Translations under genes and position numbers: made by a program | Notes under the pieces: generated by a model | What the model was told of the DNA's origin: nothing | Database searches by the model: none | What the model saw: the letters and a program-made list of their open reading frames with translations, nothing else | Part shown: positions 1 to 7,054 of the stretch, piece after piece | Position numbering within the stretch: position 1 is the first letter of the stretch | How the letters are laid out: every line of letters begins with the position of its first letter | Source: CAZEAN01 sp964510225 | Lineage (GTDB): Bacteria > Planctomycetota > Planctomycetia > Isosphaerales > Isosphaeraceae | Reading direction: 5' to 3' | DNA length: 13,728 nt | Assembly: GCA_964510225.1 (NCBI GenBank) | Contig: CAZEAN010000150.1 | Location: 1-13,728 of the forward strand

Positions 1-1872
1 GTCGCACGTAACCGAGATCCGGAAGCGGCCGATCGTCATCTGATGAATGTACTCCTGGTGCATCGTCAGGACGAGGCGGTTGGTCCCGTCTACTCCGGTG
101 GGCGATCCGAACGCGAAGACCGCGGCGTGAGGCCGACCGATGGCGCCCTTCACGTTCCAACCGGTATCGGGGATGCCGTCGATTGCCTTGGCCGCCGTGT
201 GCCCCTTCTCGGCGAAGTCTTCGGTCGCCCTGGCAATCGCGACCGGGGCCATGTCACCGCCAACGGGACCGGCCTCCACATCGAACTCGGTCAAGAGAAA
301 GTCACCGACAGAGAAGAGCGGGGCCCGACCCGGACCTCCATCCGGCAGGCTCTCGTCGGGGAGGACTTCGAGCCGGAGCCCAGTGATTTCAGACAGATCG
401 GTTTCCAATTCGACCGTGTAGACATCCTGATTCGGTGTGTCGCCGCTGACGAGTACGGAGGAGTCGTCGAGAATCTCCATCGTCGCCCCGTTCTTCGAGA
501 CCAGCCGGGTTGGTCTGATCGGCGTCCAGCCGAACGTGCTGAGCGAGTCCTCCCAGGCGGCCATTGATTCGACGAGGTGGCGTTGGCGGAGTTCGTCGTT
601 GGTTAGGGATAGATCGGCGGCCTCGGGCAGGGGGAACTGATCGTCGAGAGCGTCGACCTTCGCGTCAATCTCGGCCTGGATCGCATCGCGGCGCTCGGCG
701 ATGACGGGGTCTGGCACGCGCACTTCAGGCTCGTCGGCGTTGTTCAGAAACGCGAAGAGTTGATAGTACTCACGCTGGGTAATCGGATCGTATTTATGCG
801 TATGGCACTGAGCACAGCCGACGGTAAGCCCCAGCCAGGTTGAGCCGGTCGTCGCCACGCGGTCGACGAGGGCGGCGTAGCGAAACTCCTCGACGTCGAT
901 GCCGCCTTCTTCGTTGATCATCGTGTTCCGATGGAACCCCGTAGCGATCCGCTGATCAGTCGATGCGTCGGGTAGGAGGTCGCCCGCCAGTTGTTCGATG
1001 GTGAACCGATCGAATGAGAGGTCGGCGTTCAAGGCGTCGAGGACCCAATCGCGATAGGGCCAGATCGAACGCTCTCGGTCCTTCTCATAGCCGTTTGTGT
1101 CAGCGTATCGGGCCAGGTCGAGCCACTGACGACCCCAACGCTCGCCGTAGTGTGGCGAGGCAAGGAGGCGGTCGACCAGACGCTCATAGGCATCTGGCCG
1201 GTCATCACCGAGGAAGACATCGACCTCCTCCAGGGTCGGCGGCAAGCCGATCAGGTCAAGTGAGAGGCGACGGATCAGGGTCGTTCGATCGGCTTCAGGT
1301 GACGGCCGGAGCCCTTCGGACTCCAGTCGTGTGAGGATGAAGTGATCGATCGGGTTCTTTGGCCACGCTTGATCGAGCACGTGGGGCAACTGGGGTTTTT
1401 CGGGAGCTTGAAACGACCAGTGGTCGCTGCGCGGGGCCTCGGCGGGCGCATGATCGTCGTCATCGTCCCAGGCGGCCCCCTGATCGATCCAAGCGCGGAG
1501 CACGGCGATCTGTGCGTTCGAGAGCGGGTCGCCGGACGGCGGCATGGTCGAGAGCGGGTCGAGCCCGGCAACCTTCTCGATCAGAATACTGAAACGACTG
1601 TCGCCCGGTTCGATCGCCGGCCCAGAATCGCCGCCGACCATCGCGTCGGCCTGATTGTCGAGCCTGAGACCACCCTTGCGGCGCTCGGGGCCATGACACG
1701 AGACGCATCGCTCGATCAAGATCGGTCTGATCTCCGCAGCGAAGTCGATCGTTCGATCAACCGGTCTCGGCAGGCTCGGGTCATCCTCTTGCGCCGTCCC
1801 AACACGAACTACCGATAGCAGGATCAAAATCACGAGACTAAGGACGAGTCGGTCGACGCGAGGACGGAGCAT
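1..1872 (-). CDS. Planctomycete cytochrome C / DUF1549 (PSCyt1-PSCyt2) secreted protein, C-terminus cut off by window edge
   Basis: The minus frame is open from an ATG at 1872 to the window edge, giving 624 residues with the C-terminus missing. It begins with a signal peptide (hydrophobic residues about 9-24, likely cleavage after VGTA at 27). A PSCyt1 domain follows with the haem-binding motif CVSCH at 56-60 and MPPSG near 110. The PSCyt2/DUF1549 domain carries a second CxxCH, CAQCH at 353-357, followed by HKYDPI. Residues about 440-620 resemble the beta-rich segment these proteins carry before DUF1553 (ITGLRLEVLPDESLP, AIDG..GW, IGRFRIS). A DUF1553 (PSD1) domain should follow outside the window. 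In planctomycetes such proteins are usually paired with a DUF1501 gene and are assumed to act outside the cytoplasmic membrane. Their substrate is unknown, with polysaccharide breakdown often proposed. The ribosome binding site is weak. The family call is firm; the role is not known. Confidence 0.93.
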   Translation of the reverse strand, partial: MLRPRVDRLVLSLVILILLSVVRVGTAQEDDPSLPRPVDRTIDFAAEIRPILIERCVSCHGPERRKGGLRLDNQADAMVGGDSGPAIEPGDSRFSILIEKVAGLDPLSTMPPSGDPLSNAQIAVLRAWIDQGAAWDDDDDHAPAEAPRSDHWSFQAPEKPQLPHVLDQAWPKNPIDHFILTRLESEGLRPSPEADRTTLIRRLSLDLIGLPPTLEEVDVFLGDDRPDAYERLVDRLLASPHYGERWGRQWLDLARYADTNGYEKDRERSIWPYRDWVLDALNADLSFDRFTIEQLAGDLLPDASTDQRIATGFHRNTMINEEGGIDVEEFRYAALVDRVATTGSTWLGLTVGCAQCHTHKYDPITQREYYQLFAFLNNADEPEVRVPDPVIAERRDAIQAEIDAKVDALDDQFPLPEAADLSLTNDELRQRHLVESMAAWEDSLSTFGWTPIRPTRLVSKNGATMEILDDSSVLVSGDTPNQDVYTVELETDLSEITGLRLEVLPDESLPDGGPGRAPLFSVGDFLLTEFDVEAGPVGGDMAPVAIARATEDFAEKGHTAAKAIDGIPDTGWNVKGAIGRPHAAVFAFGSPTGVDGTNRLVLTMHQEYIHQMTIGRFRISVTCD

Positions 1873-2034
1873 CAAATCACCATCCGAGATTCGAGGACAG
1901 GCTAGGCGGGGGCGAAGATCGCCAGCAGTTGCGGGTATTTGACGGTCCTGGGGGGTGGATCGCCCGGTTCTCCAACTTCTATTGTGCGGGAATGAGGCCG
2001 GTGATGCAATCCGTTCCGATCGAGGGATCGAGGG

Positions 2035-2124
2035 GCCACCTGCGTCCGAAGTTGACAGCCCTGCTCACGGCACTTACGATCACAGTACCTTGCCACCGTA
2101 GCTCAATCGGCAGAGCACCGCTTT
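2035..2124 (+). repeat. Left arm of 90-bp inverted repeat (tRNA-Thr promoter plus 5' half)
   Basis: This segment matches the reverse complement of 3694-3783 at 85 of 90 positions with no gaps. It includes 57 bases upstream of the tRNA, with the promoter, and tRNA bases 1-33, ending in the anticodon loop just before the anticodon. All five mismatches lie between 2056 and 2076, in the promoter. This arm belongs to the intact tRNA and is presumably the parent copy. Confidence 0.93.
2052..2080 (+). promoter_or_regulatory. Sigma-70-like promoter of tRNA-Thr
   Basis: There is a perfect -35 box TTGACA at 2052-2057, a 17-base spacer, and a -10 box TACGAT at 2075-2080. The expected transcription start is about 2087, some five bases before the tRNA 5' end at 2092. 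The inverted copy at 3738-3766 has changed both boxes, to TTGAGA and CCCGAT. Confidence 0.75.
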
Positions 2125-2164
2125 CGTAAAGCGGGGGTTATGAGTTCAACTCTCATCGGTGGCT
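2092..2164 (+). tRNA. tRNA-Thr (anticodon CGT)
   Basis: The 73-base cloverleaf is complete. The acceptor stem is GCCACCG (2092-2098) paired with CGGTGGC (2157-2163), with discriminator T at 2164. The D-arm is GCTC/GAGC. The anticodon stem CCGCT/AGCGG encloses loop TTCGTAA, placing anticodon CGT at 2125-2127, which reads the threonine codon ACG. The T-arm is ATGAG/CTCAT around loop TTCAACT. CCA is not encoded, so it must be added by the CCA-adding enzyme. A good promoter lies just upstream. The 5' half and promoter are duplicated in inverted orientation at 3694-3783. Confidence 0.96.
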
Positions 2165-2637
2165 CTTGTGGGGTAATGAGCAGCTCATGTCATGCAGTTT
2201 TGACATAATAATTTAATAGATTTTGGTTGCCCTCGAGCCGTAATTCGCAATCCTGCCTAAGGTTCCGGTTTAGTCTATTTTGGCAGGGCGATTGCCAACA
2301 TCGGTTCTTAGATGGCCTACGACGAACCCTCACAGGCCTTTCAGGGGCATGGAATCGACCTTCGGGGGCAGCTAGGGCCAAGTCACGCACACCTTGATTT
2401 AAGCGATCGCAGACTCGATGGAGCGTCGTTCTTGTTCGGTCCGGCAGTGGAAAAGCGCCAGGCGGCATGGCCGTACCCTAGCTCTGATTCGGTCATCCTG
2501 TCGATCGAGTTGAAGCCTACCGGATCCGAGTGCCTAAATCGAGAGACATACCCGGGAAAGATCGGACTAAACGCCTGAAAAACACGATTACAGAATATTA
2601 GCATATATTTTCTTAACCAGTTTGTGAGACCGCACCC
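2165..2637 (+). other. 473-bp region without a recognisable gene
   Basis: This lies between the tRNA and the decayed surface-protein gene. Just after the tRNA there is a small stem ATGAG/CTCAT at 2176-2188. It is followed by ATGTCA/TGACAT at 2187-2192 and 2201-2206 with an 8-base loop and AT-rich sequence behind it. These could end tRNA transcription or be the rim of a lost element; neither is a clear rho-independent terminator. The rest holds short open frames on both strands of under 95 codons that I cannot tie to any family. I see no convincing gene. Confidence 0.5.
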
Positions 2638-3137
2638 ATGTAACTACACCGGAACTCGTTCAAGCTCAAAGTGCAGGCCCTCGAATCCCGTAGTGTCCCC
2701 GCCGTCTTCGATTTCCTCTTCCTCAACGCCGACGCAAGTTTGATCGTTAACCAAACCGACCCGGCGGACGGCGGAATTGATTTCGTCGACGACGGCACGA
2801 CTCTGACGATCGAAGACGCGTCAACCTCCGTGAACCTCGACGTCACCGCGGTCAACAACACCACTTACAACCTCCACCCCGCGACACGGGGAGTATCGAT
2901 TATCAGCAACTCGGCTTCCGACCCGAGAACGTGAAGTGTAACATCAACAACGACAACGACTTCCGGACGTTTGACTTCAATGACGGCAGAGCGGGCGTCG
3001 GAGGCAACTTCACTATGAGGTTCGGCGACGGGGGCATCGAAGTCGCCGGCGACCAACCCGTCAGTATCGACGGCAACTTTGTCGCCCCGGGCGGGGTCGT
3101 CGACGACCGGATCGAATTCGGCGATATGGACCTGTAA
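2638..3137 (+). pseudogene. Decayed planctomycete surface/secreted repeat protein, N-terminal part
   Basis: The frame starting at ATG 2638 hits TAA at codon 2 and then reads on without a break. It gives N-S-F-K-L-K-V-Q-A-L-E-S-R-S-V-P-A, the LExLExRxVPA signature found near the N-terminus of many large planctomycete exported proteins. A GTG at 2671 could restart translation. Beta-rich sequence follows (VDDGTTLTIEDAS, VNLDVTAVNNTTYNL) until the frame ends near 2932. The protein continues in another frame from about 2880 to the stop at 3135-3137, with RPENVKCNINNDND and VGGNFTMRFGDGG, typical of beta-solenoid-like repeat proteins of this phylum. A nonsense codon, a frameshift and an early end (these proteins usually run to many hundreds of residues) mark it as a pseudogene. 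The family resemblance is from memory of such sequences. Confidence 0.65.
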
Positions 3138-3357
3138 GGCAGGAGATGTCGACTAGGAGATCCGCCCTGACGGAACGGTGGCGTGGCAACTGAAACTGAA
3201 CCGGGGGTATGGATGGGAACAAGCCTACCGGTATTGAGGAGCCTGGCATCGCGGCGACGGGTGCGTCGGAGCGTATCGTGTCCGGGTTGACCTTTCTTGG
3301 AACGGAGCGGGCTCAGACGTGTCCCGCGCGGACGACACTGATCTGCATAAAAGGTAG

Positions 3358-3650
3358 TTGTTACTCTTACCCCCCACCCGGACGGTGGGGCCCACCAACA
3401 TGTTCGACTTTTCCGCCCGGCAGACAGCCGTTGGCGTGTCGATCTCGGGCCCGAAGGTGGGTGGAGTCACGCCAGGCGCATTCTTCTTGGCGTTCATCCA
3501 GAACGACGTGTTGCCGGCTGTCGGATTCGGCTTTTTACCGTATCATGCTTACGGCGAATTGAAGAACGAGCACTGGCGAATCACCGGGGGCCTTCAACTC
3601 GATGTGTTCACCCCCCCCCGAAGCCGACCCTGCTCTCCTTGGGTGTGTAG
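3358..3650 (+). pseudogene. Fragment of a DcaP-like outer-membrane beta-barrel protein
   Basis: The readable frame includes FDFSARQTAVGVSISGP, GVTPGAFFLAFIQND, FGFLPYHAYGELKNEHW and ITGGLQLDVF. This order resembles the strand pattern of DcaP-type outer-membrane proteins as found in planctomycetes (ARxT..GP, GF..Y.AYGELKN.RWR, GLQ.DVF.P). At 3611-3619 there is a run of nine C. Reading one base differently after it gives PKPTLLSLGV and then a stop at 3648-3650, whereas the uncorrected frame runs on into the inverted tRNA fragment. Both ends of the protein are missing. Family assignment is moderate; the fragmentary state is clear. Confidence 0.55.
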
Positions 3651-3693
3651 TTTGGCTCAACTCCCGAGGTCAGCCCGTCGCCCTCACTTTCCT

Positions 3694-3726
3694 AAAGCGG
3701 TGCTCTGCCGATTGAGCTACGGTGGC
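3694..3726 (-). pseudogene. tRNA-Thr pseudogene, 5' half only
   Basis: Bases 1-33 of tRNA-Thr (acceptor 5' strand, D-arm, anticodon 5' strand and first loop bases) are copied without a single change. Beyond the loop the sequence reads AGGAAAGTGAGGG, and no T-arm or matching acceptor 3' strand can be formed. It cannot fold as a tRNA. Confidence 0.85.
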
Positions 3727-3783
3727 AAGGTACTGTGATCGGGAGAGCCGTGAGCGGGGCTCTCAACTTCGGACGCAGGTGGC
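3694..3783 (-). repeat. Right arm of 90-bp inverted repeat (tRNA-Thr promoter plus 5' half)
   Basis: Read on the minus strand, this matches 2035-2124 at 85 of 90 bases with no gaps. The five differences destroy the promoter: -35 TTGACA became TTGAGA (3761-3766) and -10 TACGAT became CCCGAT (3738-3743). The homologous stretch stops in the anticodon loop. Together with the left arm it brackets about 1.57 kb holding two decayed genes. Confidence 0.93.
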
Positions 3784-3879
3784 AGACCAGAATCAAGCCA
3801 GAGGTCCTCCGTATCCTTCCATTCGTTGAAGCGTGGGGCCGGAAGTCAATCCAGCACCGGGCTTCATAAAAGCGTCGCA

Positions 3880-3908
3880 TTGACACCTAATTAATGGTAG
3901 ACTTATAA
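3880..3908 (+). promoter_or_regulatory. Sigma-70-like promoter upstream of the alpha/beta hydrolase
   Basis: There is a perfect -35 box TTGACA at 3880-3885, a spacer of exactly 17 bases, and TTATAA at 3903-3908 as the -10 box. It lies 56 bases upstream of the hydrolase ATG at 3965 on the same strand, which suggests a 5' leader of about 50 bases. Confidence 0.65.
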
Positions 3909-3964
3909 GACAAGCGTTCACAGGGTGGACTCCTGGAAGTTCAAAATGCAATGGAATCAAACGG

Positions 3965-4765
3965 ATGACCCAAGGGGTCTTCGCCGGGGACCGTTCCCAA
4001 CCAACTGGCCAGGCGATTGGGTGCTTGATACTACATGGGCTCGGAGGTGGTCCCTTTGAACTAACGCCCCTCATCGACCAAATCAAGCAATCAGGGGCTG
4101 AAGTTGAGGCACCGGTTTTCCCTGGGCATCATCAACACTCGGACCGGATGCCTCGATCGGAATGGCCCCAGTGGTATCAAACCGCGTTGGAGTCGTTGAA
4201 ACAGCTAGCGACCCGTGCCGATCGTCTCGTGATCGTTGCGTTTTCAACAGGCTGTCTGATCGCATTAAAGCTCGCTCTCGAACACTCGGTCGAGCGACTT
4301 GTTTTACTCGCTCCATTTCTAAGAGTCCGACACTACTGGTTCTATGGAATCCGGCCCGAATGGGCGATGCAAACCATTGGCCGCTGGATCCATGAGGTTC
4401 CTCGGAGACCACCGGCAGTTCGTGGCCAAGCTCTTAAGGAAGAGTTGGATCGTCAGACCAAGTTCAAGACCTTCAATCTTGACGCTGCACGGAGCGCACT
4501 CGCTCTAATTGCTGAAGTCTGCCCTCAGGTGGAACAAATTCGACTCCCGGTCCTCGTCATTCAGTCGGAGCAGGATACGGTTGTTGACCCCAAGGGAGCC
4601 CACTGGCTTTCGCAGAAGCTCGGCACTCAACCGGCGAACTTGGAACTCCTCTGGTTGAAGCGATCCGATCACCTCCTTGTCTGGGATCTTGATCGTCAGG
4701 AGGTAATCGACAGAGTCATCCGATTTCTCTTCAGAACGGATTCTAGTGAAGGGAGCGAGTCCTAA
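3965..4765 (+). CDS. Alpha/beta hydrolase, Est30-like carboxylesterase / monoacylglycerol lipase type
   Basis: The 266-residue protein has no signal peptide and is probably cytoplasmic. The oxyanion-hole motif LHGLGGG is at 23-29. The nucleophile elbow is AFSTG at 92-96 with Ser94; the first Gly of the usual GxSxG is replaced by Ala. A probable acid, Asp204, sits in VIQSEQDTVVDP, and catalytic His236 in RSDHLLVWD. Order and spacing match Est30-like carboxylesterases, which hydrolyse short-chain esters or monoacylglycerols. The ATG at 3965 is chosen because ATGs just upstream (3946, 3951) are out of frame; the ribosome binding site is weak. A strong promoter lies at 3880-3908. The truncated-haemoglobin gene follows 117 bases downstream on the same strand and may be co-transcribed. 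The fold is firm; the substrate cannot be told. Confidence 0.88.
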   Translation: MTQGVFAGDRSQPTGQAIGCLILHGLGGGPFELTPLIDQIKQSGAEVEAPVFPGHHQHSDRMPRSEWPQWYQTALESLKQLATRADRLVIVAFSTGCLIALKLALEHSVERLVLLAPFLRVRHYWFYGIRPEWAMQTIGRWIHEVPRRPPAVRGQALKEELDRQTKFKTFNLDAARSALALIAEVCPQVEQIRLPVLVIQSEQDTVVDPKGAHWLSQKLGTQPANLELLWLKRSDHLLVWDLDRQEVIDRVIRFLFRTDSSEGSES

Positions 4766-4882
4766 GTCCTTGCAGAATCACAATCCGGAGGTTGCAGGAA
4801 AACTCCCCCGGCGCTAAGCTCGATCAGAGCAACCTGAACGACCTACAAGCCGGAGACCTGATCCGGATTGGAGCGGAAATCC

Positions 4883-5263
4883 ATGAGCGCCGAACCATCG
4901 TTGTTCGAGCGAATCGGTGGTACGAAGACCATCGAAAACCTAATGACCGACTTTTACGGACGGGTGATGAAGGACCCCGAACTCGCGCCGTATTTCGAGA
5001 GCGTCACCATGGATAAGCTAATCCGAATGCAACGTGAGTTTTTCGGTGCGGCACTCGATGGCCCTCAACAATATTCCGGACTATCGCTTGCCCATGCGCA
5101 TGGTGGCCGTGGGATCAAGGCAAAACACTTCAACCGGTTTTCGCAACATCTGCTGGAAACTCTGAAATCGCAAGGAATCAAAGAATCTGACATCGCTGAA
5201 ATCATTGGCAGAGTCAACACTTATGCTGACGATATCATTGGTGGTTCGACAGTGAGCGAGTAG
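4883..5263 (+). CDS. Group I truncated haemoglobin (trHbN)
   Basis: The 126-residue protein is the usual size for a 2-on-2 haemoglobin. The N-terminal LFERIGG motif (7-13) and DFYGRV (23-28) place the B10 tyrosine at Tyr25. DPELAPYF follows at 31-38. LAHAHGGRGI at 69-78 provides the proximal haem ligand F8 at His73. These proteins bind haem and oxygen; some detoxify nitric oxide, while others serve as sensors or oxygen carriers. The ATG at 4883 is preferred over an in-frame TTG at 4868 because GGAG at 4870-4873 sits at good spacing before it. The hydrolase lies 117 bases upstream on the same strand. The end of the gene, including the last codons, forms the left arm of a 14-bp inverted repeat (5243-5300). 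Confidence 0.93.
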   Translation: MSAEPSLFERIGGTKTIENLMTDFYGRVMKDPELAPYFESVTMDKLIRMQREFFGAALDGPQQYSGLSLAHAHGGRGIKAKHFNRFSQHLLETLKSQGIKESDIAEIIGRVNTYADDIIGGSTVSE

Positions 5264-5300
5264 GCGCTGCTGAGGAGTACAACAACCTCACTGTCGAACC
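5243..5300. repeat. Perfect 14-bp inverted repeat across the end of the haemoglobin gene
   Basis: GGTTCGACAGTGAG at 5243-5256 is repeated inverted as CTCACTGTCGAACC at 5287-5300, separated by 30 bases that contain the stop codon (5261-5263). The left arm lies in the coding sequence. No T-run follows, so a classic rho-independent terminator is not supported. It could stabilise the mRNA 3' end or end transcription weakly. Confidence 0.6.
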
Positions 5301-5403
5301 GAAATCACTACGCTCCTTGAAATGAGTCCGAAAACGCCTGGACTGACTGGTCTCGGAGACGCTGTCGTTATCGATCAGTCAGGGATCCTTGGGTCAAGGG
5401 CAG

Positions 5404-6174
5404 CTAGCTCGAAGGCCGAGGTTGCTGATCCCGATCTAGAGTTGAGGACGTTGGTGGTTCGTCGGTGCTGAGAGGTAAGTCGAAAGGGCTCGGACTTGGA
5501 TCCTTGTCCAGCTTCGGTGAACTGCTGTCATCAGTCTGATTGCTCTGAGGTGGGAGATCAGGAATCGTCTCGAGTCTGAAAGGGTCCACTGCCTCAGGGA
5601 GCGTCAACTCCGGACCTGGAGGTGGCGTTGGATTGTGTTCATTGGTCTGATTATGTCGTGGGCCACCCCCAGGACGATCAGGACTGGTGATCGGTTCATA
5701 ACGAGGTGGTGTTAGAAGGCTGGGGTCGTTTGGTAGGAGAGGGACTTCTTCCGGAGCTGTTGGCAAGGGTTCCCTGTTTGAAGAAGGTCGCCCATCAGGC
5801 TCGGGTCTCGGCGTCATTGAATTACTGGAACCGATCAGCTCACCGAGAAGTCGATGGGCTTGCCAGAGTTCAGATTCAAGCGCACGAAGCTCTTGACGTT
5901 TGCGAGTGATCTCTTCGTTTAAGCCTTGCATCTGCCTCAATAAACGCTCAACATCATCGTTCCGTCGGTCACGTACTTCTCCGGCAAATCTCGCGATCGG
6001 TGTCGACGCATTGGAAGGCGATTCACGGAACATCTGCGCCCTGTTCCAGTCTCTTTCTGGTTCATCACCGCTACGTGGCGGCTGAGCCGCGACTCTGCTG
6101 CTGACCTGTTGGATACTCAAAAAGATCCCACTTGCGAGGACGAGCAAGAGAGCGATCAATCGAAATCGTTGCAT
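5404..6174 (-). CDS. Exported coiled-coil, proline-rich protein of unknown function
   Basis: I do not recognise the family. From ATG 6174 the protein is 256 residues. It starts MQRFR followed by a hydrophobic stretch (6-21) and VAAQ near 28-31, which fits a signal peptide or an N-terminal membrane anchor. Residues about 65-114 are charged and heptad-like (VERLLRQMQGLNEEI, LRALESELW), predicting one long coiled coil. Residues about 118-256 are low complexity, rich in Pro, Ser, Asp and Thr, probably an unstructured tail outside the cytoplasm. ATG 6174 is chosen because GAGG precedes it by seven bases; an in-frame ATG at 6204 and a TTG at 6231 are alternatives that would place charged residues before the hydrophobic segment. 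The gene is divergent from the small gene at 6650. It may be a structural or spacer protein of the envelope (inference). Confidence 0.7.
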   Translation of the reverse strand: MQRFRLIALLLVLASGIFLSIQQVSSRVAAQPPRSGDEPERDWNRAQMFRESPSNASTPIARFAGEVRDRRNDDVERLLRQMQGLNEEITRKRQELRALESELWQAHRLLGELIGSSNSMTPRPEPDGRPSSNREPLPTAPEEVPLLPNDPSLLTPPRYEPITSPDRPGGGPRHNQTNEHNPTPPPGPELTLPEAVDPFRLETIPDLPPQSNQTDDSSSPKLDKDPSPSPFDLPLSTDEPPTSSTLDRDQQPRPSS

Positions 6175-6649
6175 CAGAAAGCCTCTGCGTGGTTGGTCGG
6201 GCATCCTTCGAACCTGAACTGAATTGAGCAAATCCCGGGGCCAGGAGTATTGATGATAGCGTCATTGGCCTTAATCTGCCTGGACTAGCTCAATGCCGGA
6301 ATCCCCCTTCTGAGCGATCCAAGACTTCTGCAATGAGATGATCTGCACGATTGTTTTTTTCGATGATAAGCTATCGACAAACAGCAGTAATGACTACAAT
6401 GTGCTCTAAATGCGTATCAGAGCAGCGATACGTGGTCCGATGATGATTCGTCACGCATCAACGTTGTACAAAGCGATCAAGAGCTTTGAAGACTTTTCAA
6501 GCTTCAATCACCTGGCGATAAAGGTCATTCTCTCCCACCTTTCGCCAACCTAATTGTCTCCGACCTTACCTAGCTCGCGACTGCACGTTCCTTCACGCCC
6601 CGATCCTAATACGGACTGTCTCACTTCATTACTCGACGAGGAGGGTTCC
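6175..6649. other. 475-bp intergenic region between divergent genes
   Basis: It separates the minus-strand coiled-coil gene from the plus-strand gene at 6650, so it should hold both promoters, but I cannot single out a convincing -35/-10 pair on either strand. It holds a 7-T run at 6353-6359, a small stem CGTATC/GATACG near 6413-6432, and an imperfect stem near 6481-6505. An open frame upstream of 6650 (from 6554) adds 32 residues with no ribosome binding site and is not taken as coding. I see no RNA gene. Confidence 0.5.
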
Positions 6650-7000
6650 GTGGCACTCTTTGGCTTCGGAAAGAAAAATTCATACGTCGTTGCCGTGGCT
6701 CATGAGGGGCCAGGACGACTTCGGCTCAATGGGAATCGACTGAGCCATTCGAAAATTAAGAAGAATGCCGCATCGCATGACCAGACGGTATGCTGGATCG
6801 AGGTCGATGCCCAGGGTGTTCGCCTTGATCAAGGCACGGGACCATCAGCAACTCGGTACCCAAACGGTGAAGCTGACCGATTGCTGCGCGACGTTCCGTT
6901 GTCGCAGGCATATCGGGCACTACTTGAAGACCTTGGGAGTGGTCGAGAATTCGCAAGCAAGTGGTACAAACTCCCGAGTCAGCAGCCGGCTGCTAGCTAA
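6650..7000 (+). CDS. Small hypothetical protein
   Basis: The 116-residue protein begins at GTG 6650, which has a very strong ribosome binding site GAGGAGGG at 6638-6645, four bases upstream. This decides the start against the longer frame from 6554. It begins VALFGFGKKNSYVVAVAHE and has a regular mixture of short beta-like stretches and charged residues, with TVCWIEVDAQGVRL in the middle and a helical segment (SQAYRALLEDLGSG) near the C-terminus. No signal peptide, membrane segment or metal motif is visible, so it is probably a small cytoplasmic domain. I do not recognise it. It stands alone, divergent from the coiled-coil gene and convergent with the ZIP gene. Confidence 0.72.
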   Translation: MALFGFGKKNSYVVAVAHEGPGRLRLNGNRLSHSKIKKNAASHDQTVCWIEVDAQGVRLDQGTGPSATRYPNGEADRLLRDVPLSQAYRALLEDLGSGREFASKWYKLPSQQPAAS

Positions 7001-7012
7001 ACAAACAGCATC

Positions 7013-7054
7013 GAGGGATGTTAGCAATTCTCTGAAGTAAGCAACGCATCCCTC
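7013..7054. terminator. Possible bidirectional terminator between convergent genes
   Basis: GAGGGATG at 7013-7020 pairs with CATCCCTC at 7047-7054, an 8-bp perfect stem with a 26-base loop. It lies just after the stop of the 6650 gene and before the end of the convergent ZIP gene. There is no strong T-run, so the role is tentative. Confidence 0.3.

Noticed and set aside
43..567. Plus-strand open frame of 174 codons
   Set aside because: It lies opposite the PSCyt1/PSCyt2 gene, which has clear haem motifs and an unbroken minus frame; the plus-frame protein has no recognisable pattern.
1342..1818. Plus-strand open frame of 158 codons
   Set aside because: Shadow of the N-terminal part of the PSCyt gene on the other strand.
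2190..2604. Short frames on both strands after the tRNA, considered as a transposase relic
   Set aside because: No DDE or helix-turn-helix motif could be read in any frame; only length and position suggested it.
3684..3726. A second functional tRNA on the minus strand
   Set aside because: The sequence after the anticodon loop cannot form a T-arm or pair with the acceptor 5' strand, and the promoter boxes are mutated.
4792..5016. TTG frame with GGAGG before it, upstream of and overlapping the haemoglobin gene
   Set aside because: Although a ribosome-binding-like sequence precedes it, the translation has no recognisable pattern and overlaps the well-supported haemoglobin start in another frame.
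6353..6380. Seven-T run with nearby stem TCGAT/ATCGA as a terminator
   Set aside because: The T-run lies on the wrong side of the stem for either strand and no gene ends there.
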